Part shown: positions 1 to 9,485 of the stretch, in pieces | Numbering within the stretch: the stretch's first letter is position 1 | Layout: the number at the start of each line of letters is the position of its first letter | Source of the DNA: Bradyrhizobium sp. AZCC 1693 | GTDB lineage: Bacteria > Pseudomonadota > Alphaproteobacteria > Rhizobiales > Xanthobacteraceae | Direction of reading: 5' to 3' | Length of the DNA stretch: 64,000 nt | NCBI RefSeq assembly: GCF_036924745.1 | Contig: NZ_JAZHSD010000001.1 | Span: forward strand, 1,984,001-2,048,000 | The notes under the pieces: model-generated | What the model saw: the letters and a program-made list of their open reading frames with translations, nothing else | The model's database searches: none | Told to the model about the DNA's origin: nothing | Program-made: the position numbers and the translations under genes

Positions 1-168
1 ATCACGAAGGTAAACTTGCTCGCCTGCTCGATCGGGAGATCGCCGGGCTTGATACCGCGAAGTATTTTCGCGACATAGCTGCCCGCATGGCGAAAGCCGT
101 CCGCGAGGTCACTTGAATAGGACATCAGAAGGCCGGCGCGTCCCCATTCCGGGTATACGCCGACCTCG
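1..168 (-). pseudogene. ABC-type receptor fragment (ABC_sub_bind-like)
   Basis: Reading the minus strand gives an open frame without stops that contains YPEWGRAGLLMSYSSD and then YVAKILRGIKPGDLPIEQ. This is the conserved C-terminal part of the periplasmic ABC_sub_bind family receptors that are very abundant in Bradyrhizobium (known pattern: a YG..D.FRRAA..V..IL.G.KP.D.P.EQ segment). The gene continues off the left edge of the window. Upstream, the homology stops near position 170-195, where an IS5-type transposase remnant begins, so the N-terminal part has been cut away by that element or by a deletion. The fragment has no start codon of its own and is called a remnant. Confidence 0.6.
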
Positions 169-189
169 GCTTTGCCGACGCGGCAACGA

Positions 190-1050
190 GAGGCATTAGA
201 GTTCTTCCAGCACACGTTCCCGCACGAGCGCTCCGACTTGAGCCATTGGCGCAAGCGGTTCTGCGACAAGCTGGAACTGCTGCTGGCCGAGAGCCTTCGG
301 GTGGCGCACGGCAGCGGCGCATTGCGCAGCAGGACCTGGCCCGGGTCACGGTCGATACCACGGTGCAGCCCAAAGCCATCAGCTTCCTGACCGACGCCAA
401 GCTGCTGCATGCGGCGATCCGGGGCCTGAACTGGCTGGCCACGAGCCACGGGGTTCGGCTGCGGCAATCCTATCTGCGCGTCGCCAAGCGTGCCGCGATG
501 ATGGCCGGACGCTATGCCCACGCCAAACAGTTCAACCACCATCGCAAGCAATTGCGCCTGCTGCGCGCCCGGCTTGGCTGGATCGTCCGCGACATCCGCC
601 GCAAGATCGAGGGCAACACCGAGCTTGAGGCGGCCTTCGAGATCGCTCTGGCGCGCGCCAGCCAGATCCGCTCGCAGCAGCAGCGCCAGCGCGGCTACAA
701 GCTCTATTCTTTCCATGCCCCGGAGACCGAGTGCATCGGCAAGGGCAAGGCCTCGGCGCCGTACGACTTCGGCGTCAAGGTCTCGATCGTCACCACCAAC
801 GCCCGCGCTCCCGGCGGCCGGTTCGTGCTGCACGCCAGGGCGCTGCCGGGCAATCCCTATGATGGACACACCCTGCGCACCATCATCGAAGATACCCAGA
901 AGCTCACCGGCCGTGAGATCGAGCGCGCCTATGTCGATAAGGGATATCGGGGCCACGATGCCCCGCATCCGCGCCAGGTCTTCATCTCCGACCAGAAGCG
1001 CAGCGTCTTCGGCGCTATCAAGCGTGAGCTCATGTCAGGGCCGGCCTTAG
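190..1050 (+). pseudogene. IS5-family transposase remnant, frameshifted, truncated at both ends
   Basis: The start is in one frame (residues FFQHTFPHERSDLSHWRKR) and the rest in another (DLARVTVDTTVQPKA, then HAAIRGLNWLA and GRFVLHARALPGNPYDGHT). The switch lies near 300-330. The second part contains the first catalytic region (VDTTVQPKA) and the YVDKGYRGHD block typical of IS5 DDE transposases. About 80 N-terminal residues are missing, and the C-terminal block with the catalytic E region (normally after GVIKREL) is replaced by unrelated sequence at about 1045. No terminal inverted repeats are visible. The element is dead; its right end abuts the stop codon of the leftward gene at 1047-1388. 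Confidence 0.8.
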
Positions 1051-1388
1051 ATATTTCCTATGTTGCGACGGAGAGTTAAGGAGGCTTCCGTGAACAGCTG
1101 TTGTCCGCGACCAATATCTTCGTATTTCATCGCCTCCAGCAGCAATTGCAGCGCCTCGCGCAGCCGTAAATCACAATCATTGAACAATGCGTTTCTCAGC
1201 GCCTGCTGCGGGGCCGCATCGTCGATAACGACAATATTTCCGCATCCGTCCTCCGGCGCATGTTCGTTCAATTGAAACAGCTTGATCATGTTGCGGGCAT
1301 TCTCGATCATGATGATGAGATTGGGAATGACCGCCCGATACAAAATTGAAAAAATCTCACTCGGAGATTCGCTTGGTGGTTGCCTCAT
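1047..1388 (-). CDS. hypothetical protein, third gene of the chemoreceptor cluster
   Basis: This 113-residue protein is not recognised. It is acidic and helical in appearance, without signal peptide, membrane segment or cysteine motif. An ATG at 1388 is chosen; a longer frame to 1421 exists. It lies on the same strand as the chemoreceptor (1850-3958) and the 109-residue gene (1444-1773), about 55 bases after the latter, so the three may be co-transcribed. Its stop codon falls exactly where the IS5 remnant begins (about 1047), so the C-terminus may be altered by the insertion. A role linked to chemoreceptor signalling is only suggested by position. Confidence 0.55.
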   Translation of the reverse strand: MRQPPSESPSEIFSILYRAVIPNLIIMIENARNMIKLFQLNEHAPEDGCGNIVVIDDAAPQQALRNALFNDCDLRLREALQLLLEAMKYEDIGRGQQLFTEASLTLRRNIGNI

Positions 1389-1443
1389 GGAAGCGCCCGT
1401 CTCTGATACGTCTGTGTGCAAGACGTATTGTTAAGTAAATCTT

Positions 1444-1773
1444 TCAAATATCCACTTTCTTCTGTATCGCGCGCTTTATGCGCGATAGCCTTGCCGATTC
1501 GAACAACAGTGACGCGTCTATTGATTTCATTTGATGCTGGATTTTTTCACGTGTTTGCGGATCGTCGATCAAACCAACAATGCCATAAAGCGTCTTGAGA
1601 CTTCTCTGCAGTACATCGATGCTGTGACTCAATGTTTCGCACCTGCTTGCGGCCGCGACAATTTGATCCGCCGTTGCTCGCGGAGGCATTTGAACAACAT
1701 CGATTTGAATGGCGTCGGCAGATGGATGGGTGGGCTTGGTCGATCTTTCCAACAGTTGAACTACGGTCCCCAT
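1444..1773 (-). CDS. hypothetical protein, second gene of the chemoreceptor cluster
   Basis: The gene encodes 109 residues from an ATG at 1773, 76 bases downstream of the chemoreceptor stop. The protein is soluble and probably helical (TADQIVAAASRCETLSHSID, then SLKTLYGIVGLIDD), with a basic C-terminal end. I do not recognise a family. Same-strand tandem placement behind a methyl-accepting chemotaxis protein suggests co-expression, and a helical partner of the receptor or its kinase complex would fit, but nothing in the sequence proves this. Confidence 0.6.
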   Translation of the reverse strand: MGTVVQLLERSTKPTHPSADAIQIDVVQMPPRATADQIVAAASRCETLSHSIDVLQRSLKTLYGIVGLIDDPQTREKIQHQMKSIDASLLFESARLSRIKRAIQKKVDI

Positions 1774-1849
1774 CGTCTTCCCTTTTATTTCTATTCAGCA
1801 AATGTGCCAGGTGTCTGGCCCCCGGGTTGGAGGCCAGCCGTCGTCGCCA

Positions 1850-3958
1850 TCAGGCCGCCCGCACCGTAGTCAGGAAATTGCCAACCTCTAGCTTGAGGCG
1901 GTTGCTTTCGAGGGAAAGCGATTGCGCCGACCCAAGCACCTGCGATGATGCCGTCCCGGTTTCGCTCGCGCCGCGTTGTACGTCGGTGATATTCGAGGCA
2001 ACCTGCGTGGTGCCCTGCGCCGCCTGCTGAACGTTGCGGGAGATCTCCTGGGTCGCCGCTCCCTGCTCTTCGACCGCGGATGCAATGGTCGATGAGATTT
2101 CCGAGATCCGGCCGATCGTTCCGCTGATCTCCTTGATCGCTGCCACTGAGTCCTGCGTCGCCGTCTGGATGCCCGCAACCTGGTGGCTGATCTCGCTGGT
2201 CGCTTTTGCAGTTTGCTCGGCGAGCGCCTTGACCTCGGATGCGACCACCGCAAAGCCGCGTCCCGCCTCTCCGGCGCGCGCCGCTTCGATGGTTGCGTTC
2301 AGGGCGAGCAGGTTGGTCTGTCCGGCAATGGTGTTGATCAGTTCGACTACATCGCCAATGCGCGTTGCCGCCTGGGACAGCGCATTGACGCGATCGTTGG
2401 TCTTTTGCGCCTGTTCCACCGCATCGCCGGCAATTCTGGCGGCTTCCTGCACCTGACGGCTGATCTCGTTGACCGAGGAGGCCATCTCTTCGCTGGCGGA
2501 CGCCACCGACTGGACGTTCGCCGATGCTTCCTCAGAAGCGGCGGCGACTATGGTCGAAAGCTCCTGGGTATGCTCCGCAGTCTTGGTCAGCGTATTGGCC
2601 GCAGCCTCCAGTTCGGTCGACGACGACGACACCGTCTCGATGATCTCGCCGACTGCGTTCTCGAACTGGTCGGCGAGCCTGTGCATGTCAGCCCTGCGTT
2701 GCTCGACGGATCGCTTTTCGGTTTCCGCCTGCTCGGAGCGCAGCCGGTCGGCCTCGATCATATTGTCCTTGAAGACCTGCACTGCGCCCGCCATTTGGCC
2801 AATCTCGTCGGTGCGTTCAACTCCTGCTACGATCACCGAAGTGTCACCGGTTGCGAGCTTGCCCATCGTTGCCGTGATAACCTGGATCGGCGTAGCGATC
2901 GACCGTGCGGTGAAAAGTGCAATGATCCCGCCGGCGCCGACGCCCACTGCAAGCAGCACCCACAGCACCGTCGCCAGGAACGACATGCTCGTCTGTACCG
3001 CGAGCGCCTCTTCGGCGAGCATCTTCTTCTGGTTGGTCTTGATACCCCCGGAGCGGGTACCGTCGGCGCCCTTGGGTCCATCGAGCAAATCGAGAATCTT
3101 GAGCGCGCGGGGTGCCGCCTCTGTGACGAGAATTGCGACGGGTACGTTCCAATGCGCGGACTCCCGGATACCGAACATCTTTTCGTACAGCGGCATAAAT
3201 TCTCCCCGCGCCTTGCCGACTTTGTCGAACGACGCCAACTGACCAGCGGTCAGCAGCCCTTTTTGGGCACTCACGGCGGCAAAGCCTTTTTCGAAACGCT
3301 CCCACGGCCCGGCGAATTTCTCTTTGTCGCTTTTCTCACCCGACAACAGATACATGCGAAGCTGGGCCGTGGCGGCCGCGAAATTTCCACGCGTATCGGC
3401 CATCGCCTTGAGCAATTTCTTCCGGTCGGATGTTGCCTCCAGGGCGTCCTCCTCGTTGATCATCCGGGTGATCTCCGAAAATATTACCTCGGCGCGAGGA
3501 CCGGCTTCGATCAGCAAGACCTTGGTCGCCGGCAGCGCGTCGGCGGTGAAGGCGATCGCCTCGGCCTTGTCCTGGGCAGCGCGGAACTCCGCGAGTAATG
3601 CCTTGGTCTCGGACCATTTGCGCTTGTTCTCGGGGTTGGTGAAGTGCACGGCCCTGTCGTCGAAGGCGGCCACGGTGGTTTCCAGTTCCTTCCACATCGC
3701 CGCACGATTGAGCTTGCCTTGCGGGTCGCCGGTCAAAAGGTAGCCGCGCAGCGTCGCCAGCGTAGAATAGAGATTGCCGACCATCTCGGTGCTCGCCAGT
3801 GCTACCGGCGTGCGCCGGTTTACCATGCGATCGACGATCGTGGAGACTCCGTCGACGGCAAACACCGTGTATCCGACCGCCATCGCGATGATCGCGCACA
3901 CGGCAGCAAAGCCAGCGATGAGCCGGCCGCGGATACGTAGTCCTGAAATGAATGGCAT
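1850..3958 (-). CDS. methyl-accepting chemotaxis protein
   Basis: This is a transmembrane chemoreceptor of 702 residues that signals through CheA/CheW. It has a first membrane segment at about residues 12-33, a long helical periplasmic sensor region of about 290 residues, a second membrane segment at about 325-350 ([19 protein letters not shown]), and a HAMP domain (about 350-405). The cytoplasmic signalling domain has the conserved hairpin tip [20 protein letters not shown]. The sensor region contains two similar blocks ([13 protein letters not shown] and [12 protein letters not shown]), as in tandem helical-bundle sensors. The C-terminus lacks a CheR-binding pentapeptide of the NWETF type. 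It is the promoter-proximal gene of a leftward cluster with two small genes. The ligand is unknown. Confidence 0.93.
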   Translation of the reverse strand: MPFISGLRIRGRLIAGFAAVCAIIAMAVGYTVFAVDGVSTIVDRMVNRRTPVALASTEMVGNLYSTLATLRGYLLTGDPQGKLNRAAMWKELETTVAAFDDRAVHFTNPENKRKWSETKALLAEFRAAQDKAEAIAFTADALPATKVLLIEAGPRAEVIFSEITRMINEEDALEATSDRKKLLKAMADTRGNFAAATAQLRMYLLSGEKSDKEKFAGPWERFEKGFAAVSAQKGLLTAGQLASFDKVGKARGEFMPLYEKMFGIRESAHWNVPVAILVTEAAPRALKILDLLDGPKGADGTRSGGIKTNQKKMLAEEALAVQTSMSFLATVLWVLLAVGVGAGGIIALFTARSIATPIQVITATMGKLATGDTSVIVAGVERTDEIGQMAGAVQVFKDNMIEADRLRSEQAETEKRSVEQRRADMHRLADQFENAVGEIIETVSSSSTELEAAANTLTKTAEHTQELSTIVAAASEEASANVQSVASASEEMASSVNEISRQVQEAARIAGDAVEQAQKTNDRVNALSQAATRIGDVVELINTIAGQTNLLALNATIEAARAGEAGRGFAVVASEVKALAEQTAKATSEISHQVAGIQTATQDSVAAIKEISGTIGRISEISSTIASAVEEQGAATQEISRNVQQAAQGTTQVASNITDVQRGASETGTASSQVLGSAQSLSLESNRLKLEVGNFLTTVRAA

Positions 3959-4471
3959 AAGGGATCTCCAAATTTATGCTTAAATCCGACGATGTTGAGG
4001 CTCGAAATCATGCGTTCCTTATTCGCGGGGAACATTCCGTCGCCCTCTGCACGTCCGTTCTCGGACGCGTCAGCGTGCAGGACGCATCATTAACGAAGAT
4101 AATTAGAACGACATTAAGCAAAATTTTACCAATGCTGCAGGCGCGCTGCAAAAAATGCCTCTCAATCGCGATAGCAAATACAAAAATTGCAATCGAGCGA
4201 GTGATGCGCGCCGTGTAACTACAAATTTTTCACAACGCCTGGCGATACGGAAAGAGAAGCGACTCTCAATGATGTGGCAGCGAAGATGAAATATCGGCAC
4301 GATCCCGAGAATCGGAACACCGGTTCCGAAAAAACCTCACGTCCAAACACGGTCGGCGCAATTTCGCGCAAGGGAATAGGTTCACTCTCGTCATCGACGA
4401 ATGGAAACAATTGTGGCCGCAATTGCATGCCGACGAAGGCAGGCGAATATGCTCGCGCAGACCTGCTGCAA
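3959..4471. other. 513-base gap upstream of the chemoreceptor
   Basis: The stretch separates the chemoreceptor start from the end of the PAS regulator gene, both leftward. It is more AT-rich than its surroundings around 4080-4200, which fits a promoter region for the chemoreceptor. A weak 80-codon frame at 3976-4218 has no family resemblance and no ribosome-binding site, and I do not call it. Confidence 0.5.
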
Positions 4472-5560
4472 TTATCGCGGCCGGACGCCGGGCTTGCCGA
4501 TTTGCGGAAACAGCAGTTCGACCCCTGAATCCGAAAGTACTTTGCGGAATACTTCCAGCGATTCGTCGGACACCGGCAAAGCGCCGTCATATTCTTCAAG
4601 CCGCCGCACCACGCCCGACGACACGCCCGCCTGCTCGGCAAGCCGCCTGACGGACCAGTTCAAAATTCCCCTGGCTGCGCGCATTTGAGCGCCGGTGAGT
4701 CTGGACGGCGGGGCAGAGAATTCCAACTGTTTCTGGTCGTGTACATCGATGGACGTGCCGATCCACTCTTGAATGCTGCCGTCCAGGGTCAGGATCGGCG
4801 CAGCACTGCACCTGAACCACCGGTAAGCACCGTCGGGTTGCAGCAAGCGATGCTCAACCTTGTAAGGCCGTCCGGTCTCGACCGCGACCGACCAGCTTTT
4901 CAGCGCGGCATCGCGCTCTTCTTCATGCAACAGGTCTACCCAGCCATGCCCATGAACCAGCCGCGGACCGTCTTGCCCTGCAGCTTTCCAATTCGGCAGC
5001 GAGGTGATGCGGCCGTCGGAGCTGGCGGTCCACACCAGACCTTCTACCGCCCTAATCAGCGCGTCGTGGCGTTCGATGCCAGCCCTGAGTGGCTGCAACG
5101 ATTCGTAGTTCTTGGTAATGTCGAGCGCAACGCCTAATAGCTTGGCGGGCTCGCCGGCCTCGTTGAACAATATCTCGGCCTGGTCGTGGACCCAGCGGAG
5201 CCGGCCATTTGGCCTGATGATGCGAAATTCACGCTCGAGCGGCAGGCCATCGAGCAGCATGTCGCCGACGTCACGCTTCAAAGGGCGATCGTCGGGATGA
5301 ACTCTTTGATTGAATTCCTCAATTGACGGAGCAACCGTGCCGGGATTCAGTCCCAGTAATTCATGGAAGCCGCGGGACCAATGCATTTGCCCGGTTAAAA
5401 CATCTAGACGCCAAATCCCGGCACCAAGCTTCTCTTCAAAGAAGCGAAGTGTATCAGTTGCTCCGAGGTCGCCCTCGAGCTGGATCAATTTCAAAGCCTC
5501 TCGCTTGCAGTCTCCAGGGAAAAATTCCAACTGAGCAAAATAAAATTTCCAACTCACCAA
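4472..5560 (-). CDS. PAS-PAS-HTH sensory regulator
   Basis: The protein of up to 362 residues has two PAS/PAC modules and a C-terminal helix-turn-helix. PAS1 lies at about residues 40-150 (RFFEEKLGAGIWRLDVLTGQ, ending in LLGVALDITK). PAS2 lies at about 160-280 (EGLVWTASSDGRI, ending in EWIGTSIDVHDQK). The XRE-like HTH lies at about 295-345 (RLAEQAGVSSGVVRRLEE). The combination suggests a soluble transcription regulator that senses a small ligand or redox state through the PAS domains. No kinase or cyclase domain is present. The start is uncertain: only TTG (5560) or GTG (5557) codons precede PAS1, with no clear Shine-Dalgarno sequence, so the true N-terminus could be somewhat shorter. No operon partner is evident. 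Confidence 0.75.
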   Translation of the reverse strand: MVSWKFYFAQLEFFPGDCKREALKLIQLEGDLGATDTLRFFEEKLGAGIWRLDVLTGQMHWSRGFHELLGLNPGTVAPSIEEFNQRVHPDDRPLKRDVGDMLLDGLPLEREFRIIRPNGRLRWVHDQAEILFNEAGEPAKLLGVALDITKNYESLQPLRAGIERHDALIRAVEGLVWTASSDGRITSLPNWKAAGQDGPRLVHGHGWVDLLHEEERDAALKSWSVAVETGRPYKVEHRLLQPDGAYRWFRCSAAPILTLDGSIQEWIGTSIDVHDQKQLEFSAPPSRLTGAQMRAARGILNWSVRRLAEQAGVSSGVVRRLEEYDGALPVSDESLEVFRKVLSDSGVELLFPQIGKPGVRPR

Positions 5561-5783
5561 AATAGAGTAGAACGAAATTACAAGCTATTCCCCAAATGGC
5601 TTGCTGATATGCCCAGAGCTTGATGCTTGCTGGCACGCCAGCTACCCATGATCGTCTCTAGCCGGGAAGACATATTGCTCGTCAATCAGAATTTTTCCGG
5701 GTGGTGAAGTTTTTGGGCCACACTCGGGGCAAAGCGGAGAGCTCTTGTGTCGTCGAAATTACAATGTGATTTTCGAAAATGTC

Positions 5784-5891
5784 ATGGCCGACTTAGGTGA
5801 CCTGGTGTCGCGGAAGCCGCGGGTCTACACCGACGAAGAACTCGAAAATCTCGACGATGAAGAGGCGGACGACCCCAACGAGCCATCCTAA
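5784..5891 (+). CDS. possible 35-residue acidic small protein
   Basis: An ATG at 5784 opens a 35-codon frame ending in TAA at 5889. The product is strongly acidic at its C-terminus (DEELENLDDEEADDPNEPS). It stands in the same frame as, and immediately before, the CarD-like fragment that follows the stop codon, so it could be the remnant of a longer reading frame interrupted by that TAA or a separate short gene. No ribosome-binding site is clear. Family not recognised. Confidence 0.3.
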   Translation: MADLGDLVSRKPRVYTDEELENLDDEEADDPNEPS

Positions 5892-5965
5892 GAGAGCCAG
5901 GGTTTCAAGGTGGACGAATACGTCGTCTACCCGCAGCACGGCGTCGGCAAAATTGTTAGCGATCG
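5892..5965 (+). pseudogene. CarD-family N-terminal fragment
   Basis: Just after the TAA at 5889, in the same frame, the sequence reads ESQGFKVDEYVVYPQHGVGKIV. This matches the start of the CarD/CdnL RNA-polymerase-binding domain (known alphaproteobacterial pattern: GFK.NE.VVYP.HGVGQI). After this block the similarity ends and the frame continues as unrelated sequence to 6095. Only about 20 residues of a protein normally near 165-300 residues remain, so this is a small remnant or a fusion scar. CarD is normally essential, so an intact copy should exist elsewhere in the genome. Confidence 0.5.
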
Positions 5966-6248
5966 AGCGGCATGGCGCTTGAATCACGTCCGGAGCGACG
6001 ACATCGACGCCAAAACCGGCCAAAAGGCGTTTCCGAGATTACCCACTAACTGGACATGCTGCGGACATGCCAAAATCGACGCAAATGACCCGTAACGAAA
6101 ATTCTGGGAACGTCTTCGACACCACAAACGTTTGACCGCGGACGTTGGAGTCAATTCGCGTTTCCCTCGCTAAATCCCACCTCAATCACCATCTGTACCG
6201 GTTAGAGTTGAGGCCAAATCTGCCCATCCACTGCACCCTGCTTCCGTT

Positions 6249-6548
6249 TCAAGCGCTCTGAGCTGGCCGCAGAGGAAGATCGTCGATCGCGTTCAATACA
6301 ACATCCGCATGCGTGAAGTTGCGGAAGCTACCGATTGCGGCCGGACGTCCGAGCAAATAGCCCTGCATCTCGTCACACAGTTCGTCCTGCAGGAATTGCA
6401 GTTCAGCGTCGGTCTCAACGCCTTCCGCGAGCACGGGCAAACCAAGGCCACGTCCAAGACCCAGCACTGCACGGACGATGGTAGCGGCCTGACTGTTGGA
6501 ATTTACCGACTTGACGAAAGAACCATCGACCTTGATCTCAGTCCGTAG
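6249..6548 (-). pseudogene. C-terminal fragment of an EAL-domain (c-di-GMP phosphodiesterase) protein
   Basis: The minus-strand frame reads TEIKVDGSFVKSVNSNSQA, then LPVLAEGVETDAELQFL and DEMQGYLLGRP. These are the last three conserved blocks of an EAL domain (K-D block, EGVE block, Q-G-Y-x-x-G-R-P block). The N-terminal two thirds, including the EAL signature itself, are missing: upstream sequence belongs to the SnoaL-like gene, whose stop (6538-6540) lies inside the junction. It cannot be an active phosphodiesterase. It is either a deletion scar or the tail of a gene broken by rearrangement. Confidence 0.7.
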
Positions 6549-6951
6549 CAGGCACGGAATGATGCTCATGTGCGATGCGCCAGTCGCCATCGACCTTGCG
6601 CAGGCCAACAGTCAGTCGGAACAAAAAGCCGTCCTTGTCTATAGGATTGCTGGACGAGTCAGGTCCGCACCACATGATGGCGACCGCGAAGGCGACGTCA
6701 GCGCCTGCGGTAACGGCGAGTTCTCGAAAGTCGAAGGCCGTACCCGGCTTGTGGTAACGGAAAAGCAGATCCCAGGTCTGTTCGTAGGCTTCGATGCCCC
6801 TGCATTGAAGTGGCGGCGGCAAGTCGAACATCACCATGTCCCGCTCGTGGTGCGCAAGAATGGCGGGAAGATCGTGCCGGCGGACAGCGTCCGCCCAGCC
6901 CTCGAGAAGGGCTTTGATCCGGGCTTCTTCGGCCTTGGCCTGTTCAGGCAT
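6538..6951 (-). CDS. SnoaL-like / DUF4440-type NTF2-fold protein
   Basis: The gene encodes 137 residues from ATG 6951 and looks complete. The N-terminal helix (EEARIKALLEGWADAVRRHD), the following turn (LPAILAHHERDMVMFDLPPP) and the end (FRLTVGLRKVDGDWRIAHEHHS) are typical of the SnoaL/NTF2-like fold. That fold is a cone-shaped pocket used by isomerases, hydrolases and carrier-like proteins. The substrate cannot be inferred. Its last codons overlap the start of the EAL remnant, so its extreme C-terminus may have been reshaped by the rearrangement, though the HEHHS end is normal for the family. Confidence 0.8.
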   Translation of the reverse strand: MPEQAKAEEARIKALLEGWADAVRRHDLPAILAHHERDMVMFDLPPPLQCRGIEAYEQTWDLLFRYHKPGTAFDFRELAVTAGADVAFAVAIMWCGPDSSSNPIDKDGFLFRLTVGLRKVDGDWRIAHEHHSVPATD

Positions 6952-7220
6952 GGTTTGGGCTCCTTGTTGAGAACCTAGGACGAACGAAGGCTGGCAAATC
7001 CGACAACGTCTAAGCCACTGAAGCTCACAGCGCCAGTTTCGGGAATTTAGGCCATTGGCGCTTGGCCGTCGACTTTGCGCGAATAGCTGCCGTTCCTTGT
7101 AAGTTCGCTAGTGGCCCTGGCCGGACCTCCCGCGATTTCCGCTTTTCCGCCGCTCGTGGGAGCTAAGCAGACATCACTTAGAGATGGCAGAACGGTCGCG
7201 ATGTGAGTACGCGCCATCCG

Positions 7221-7604
7221 CTAATTCAGTTTGCCCTTTTGGGCATCGGACGATGGATGTGTGGCCTTTGCCGAATTGCGCGCCTCCATCCGGTCTGCCA
7301 GCATCCGAAGCTCATCCGCAAGAACGGTCCCTCTCGGAACCGGATAATCATGGGAAATGCGATCATTCATATAAACGCGGAAAACCACTTCTTCCGCAGT
7401 CTCAACGATCCGCACTCGTTCAATGCCGGAAAGGGCCATGCTGTCTGCGGCCGGACTTCCAATCGCCTCCTCTAACGAGGTCCTCAACGCACCGATAAGG
7501 TCTGCCGTCTCTACTGTGCTTAGAGCGATTTCGTGTTTACCGCGCTCATCGGTGAACCCAATAATCACCCTTCCATCCCGTGAATCCGTATAGGTTAGTT
7601 TCAT
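7221..7604 (-). CDS. hypothetical protein
   Basis: About 127 residues from ATG 7604; earlier ATG 7619 and GTG 7628 are in frame. The N-terminal half is a beta-rich block (MKLTYTDSRDGRVIIGFTDE, then EIALSTVETADLIGALR). The second half has ERVRIVETAEEVVFRVYMND followed by a helix. I do not recognise the family. It has no signal peptide or membrane segment. It ends 3' of a gap of about 270 bases (6952-7220) in which I see no gene, and its start faces the ligase gene at 7667 on the same strand with a 62-base gap. Confidence 0.6.
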   Translation of the reverse strand: MKLTYTDSRDGRVIIGFTDERGKHEIALSTVETADLIGALRTSLEEAIGSPAADSMALSGIERVRIVETAEEVVFRVYMNDRISHDYPVPRGTVLADELRMLADRMEARNSAKATHPSSDAQKGKLN

Positions 7605-7666
7605 AACCTTGGCTCTCATTAGGGCCACTTAGCAGCAGCGCGATCCGCCTAAGCTCTCATGAGTCT

Positions 7667-9034
7667 TCAAGCGCTCGAAACCAGTGGGATGACGGTGCGG
7701 CACTTTCCGGCGGAAGATGGAACTGGCGGTTCGGCGGCCAACTCAACAGACACGTGACCAAGCCCATGCTCATTCAACAGCTTGGTCAATTCGGAATGCA
7801 CCGCCCGCCAAACCTGGTTTGGGTCAGCGTCGGCTGCGGGATGTAGGCGAACCCGCAATTGTGTTGGCGCAGTCTGCACTATCTGAAACAACTCCACACC
7901 GGGTACATGATCGATCTCAAGCGCGAGCGGTGGCACTGCGACTTTCTCTCCGCGTTCGGTTGGGAAGGTGAGGATGTCGGCAGTGCGGCCCCGCACGCGG
8001 ATCGCCGGAAGCGGGTTGCCGCAAGGACAAGGATCAGGTCGTTGCAGGATGCGGTCGCCTAGATCGTAGCGGAGGATCGGCTGCACGCGATTGGCGAGGT
8101 TGCTCACGAGGACCGTATGCGACTCCTCGCCGGGCGGAACCGGCCGATAGCTCGCATCGACGGGTTCGAGAATCACCCAATCGCTGTTGACATGATACCA
8201 ACCGTGTTCACAGCCGATGGCCATGAACAGGCATTCCGTCGCGACGTAAACGGTCCGGACCTTGGCGTGGTATGCCCTGGCGATCCGGTCGTATCCGTCC
8301 TGCGAAAGCCCTTCCGAAGTCGGAAGAACCAGCACCGGCTGAATATGCAGGCGACCGGCATCCTGCTCGGCGGCCAATAGTGCCATGACGCTGGCGTATC
8401 CGATGAGCAGAGCCGGGCGGTACCGATTGAGTTCGGCGACCAGATTGCGCAACGGCGCCTGCGCCGGAAGCGCCCGTAATCGTCGGGCCGACCGTTTTGC
8501 GCGGATTGCAGCAAAGCTGGTTGCGCCGATGTAATGGCCGCCCATCGCCAGCACCGACGCCGCGCGGCCGCCGCGGACGAGGAGACGAAGCATGTCGCTG
8601 GCGTTAAGCCAGCCCATTATCATGCGCAGCGAAAAAGCGAGTGTGACCGTCCAATTGTGTGTGTCCAACAGAAATATTCCAGGTGTCCCGGTGCTGCCCG
8701 AAGTGGTTGCCACGGAATACTGGCCAAGGAGACGTTGCCCGATCAGCTCAGGGTTATCGACGAACCCTCGCACTGCCGCGAAACTAACTTCGCGATCGGT
8801 GACCCAGTCGTCAAAATGACGCATTAGCTCTTGCTTATTAGCCACCGGCAGCACGGACGAAGTCTCAATCCGCTCCGGTAGACCCTGATAGAGTTCGCGA
8901 TAATAGGGCGAGTTGGCGCGAGCGAAGGCGACGGCCTCGCTAAGCCGAGCGCGTTGTCGCTGCGCGATGGCGTTGAGACCTTGCCTTCTTGCGCGGTGCG
9001 CATCGAGCAATACCGATGAGATGCTTTCGCTCAT
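7667..9034 (-). CDS. adenylate-forming ligase, phenylacetate-CoA ligase / F390-synthetase type
   Basis: This ANL-superfamily enzyme activates a carboxylate as an acyl-AMP. The frame continues upstream to 9151, but ATG 9034 (MSESISSVLLDAHRARRQGL) fits the family start and gives 455 residues. Visible motifs are the P-loop-like YSVATTSGSTGTPGIFLLD at about 125-145, the Y-x-A/S-T-E block (VRTVYVATECLFMAIGCEHG), and the hinge region RYDLGDRILQRPDPCPCGN with RVRGRTADILTFPTERGE. The CPCGNPLP segment is typical of PaaK/CapK-like members. The conserved C-terminal catalytic lysine region is present but divergent (SSAGKCRTVI). No polyketide, phenylacetate or polysaccharide genes lie nearby, so the substrate is open. 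Confidence 0.82.
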   Translation of the reverse strand: MSESISSVLLDAHRARRQGLNAIAQRQRARLSEAVAFARANSPYYRELYQGLPERIETSSVLPVANKQELMRHFDDWVTDREVSFAAVRGFVDNPELIGQRLLGQYSVATTSGSTGTPGIFLLDTHNWTVTLAFSLRMIMGWLNASDMLRLLVRGGRAASVLAMGGHYIGATSFAAIRAKRSARRLRALPAQAPLRNLVAELNRYRPALLIGYASVMALLAAEQDAGRLHIQPVLVLPTSEGLSQDGYDRIARAYHAKVRTVYVATECLFMAIGCEHGWYHVNSDWVILEPVDASYRPVPPGEESHTVLVSNLANRVQPILRYDLGDRILQRPDPCPCGNPLPAIRVRGRTADILTFPTERGEKVAVPPLALEIDHVPGVELFQIVQTAPTQLRVRLHPAADADPNQVWRAVHSELTKLLNEHGLGHVSVELAAEPPVPSSAGKCRTVIPLVSSA

Positions 9035-9485
9035 GACAAGTGAACCCACAGCAGGCGAGCGCGTGGCGATGACATTCACGTCGCACCACCGCGCAAGAGG
9101 CTCGCGAAGGCTTACAGGATCATCAGACGAAAACGGCCTATAACTAACCAACCGCGCCCGACTCGCAGGCGCAAGCGCTTGCGCCGCGTGGGGCGCGGAG
9201 GTTGACGCTCGCTTTCTCTGGCCGCTAGGACGCTGGCACTGTCGGCGCTGACCCCGTCGGGCACTGGCACTGTCGACTCAGGTCCTGTGGCGCTCGTGGT
9301 GCGAGAGACCGTCTCGATCAACCCGGCCTTGATGTAGACCCGCGCAGGCAGCGGACCCAACTCACGACTTGGTGAAATCGGGTTAGGGCCTGATCCGCCA
9401 ACAGGGCGCAATGGAATTCGCTTTGACGGGATGCGGCCCATAAGGCATCTACCCGGAGCTTCCCCACGTAGCCGCCTTGAGGTCC
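9035..9485. other. 451-base gap
   Basis: A 109-codon minus-strand frame (9112-9441) spans most of this gap. It is proline- and arginine-rich, has no recognisable domain and no ribosome-binding site, and reads like chance coding in GC-rich DNA. I see no RNA gene or clear repeat here. Confidence 0.4.

Noticed and set aside
2183..3598. 471-codon plus-strand ORF
   Set aside because: It is antisense to the chemoreceptor gene, whose domains are complete.
9112..9441. 109-codon minus-strand ORF upstream of the adenylate-forming ligase
   Set aside because: No ribosome-binding site, no domain and a proline/arginine-rich composition; not counted as a gene.
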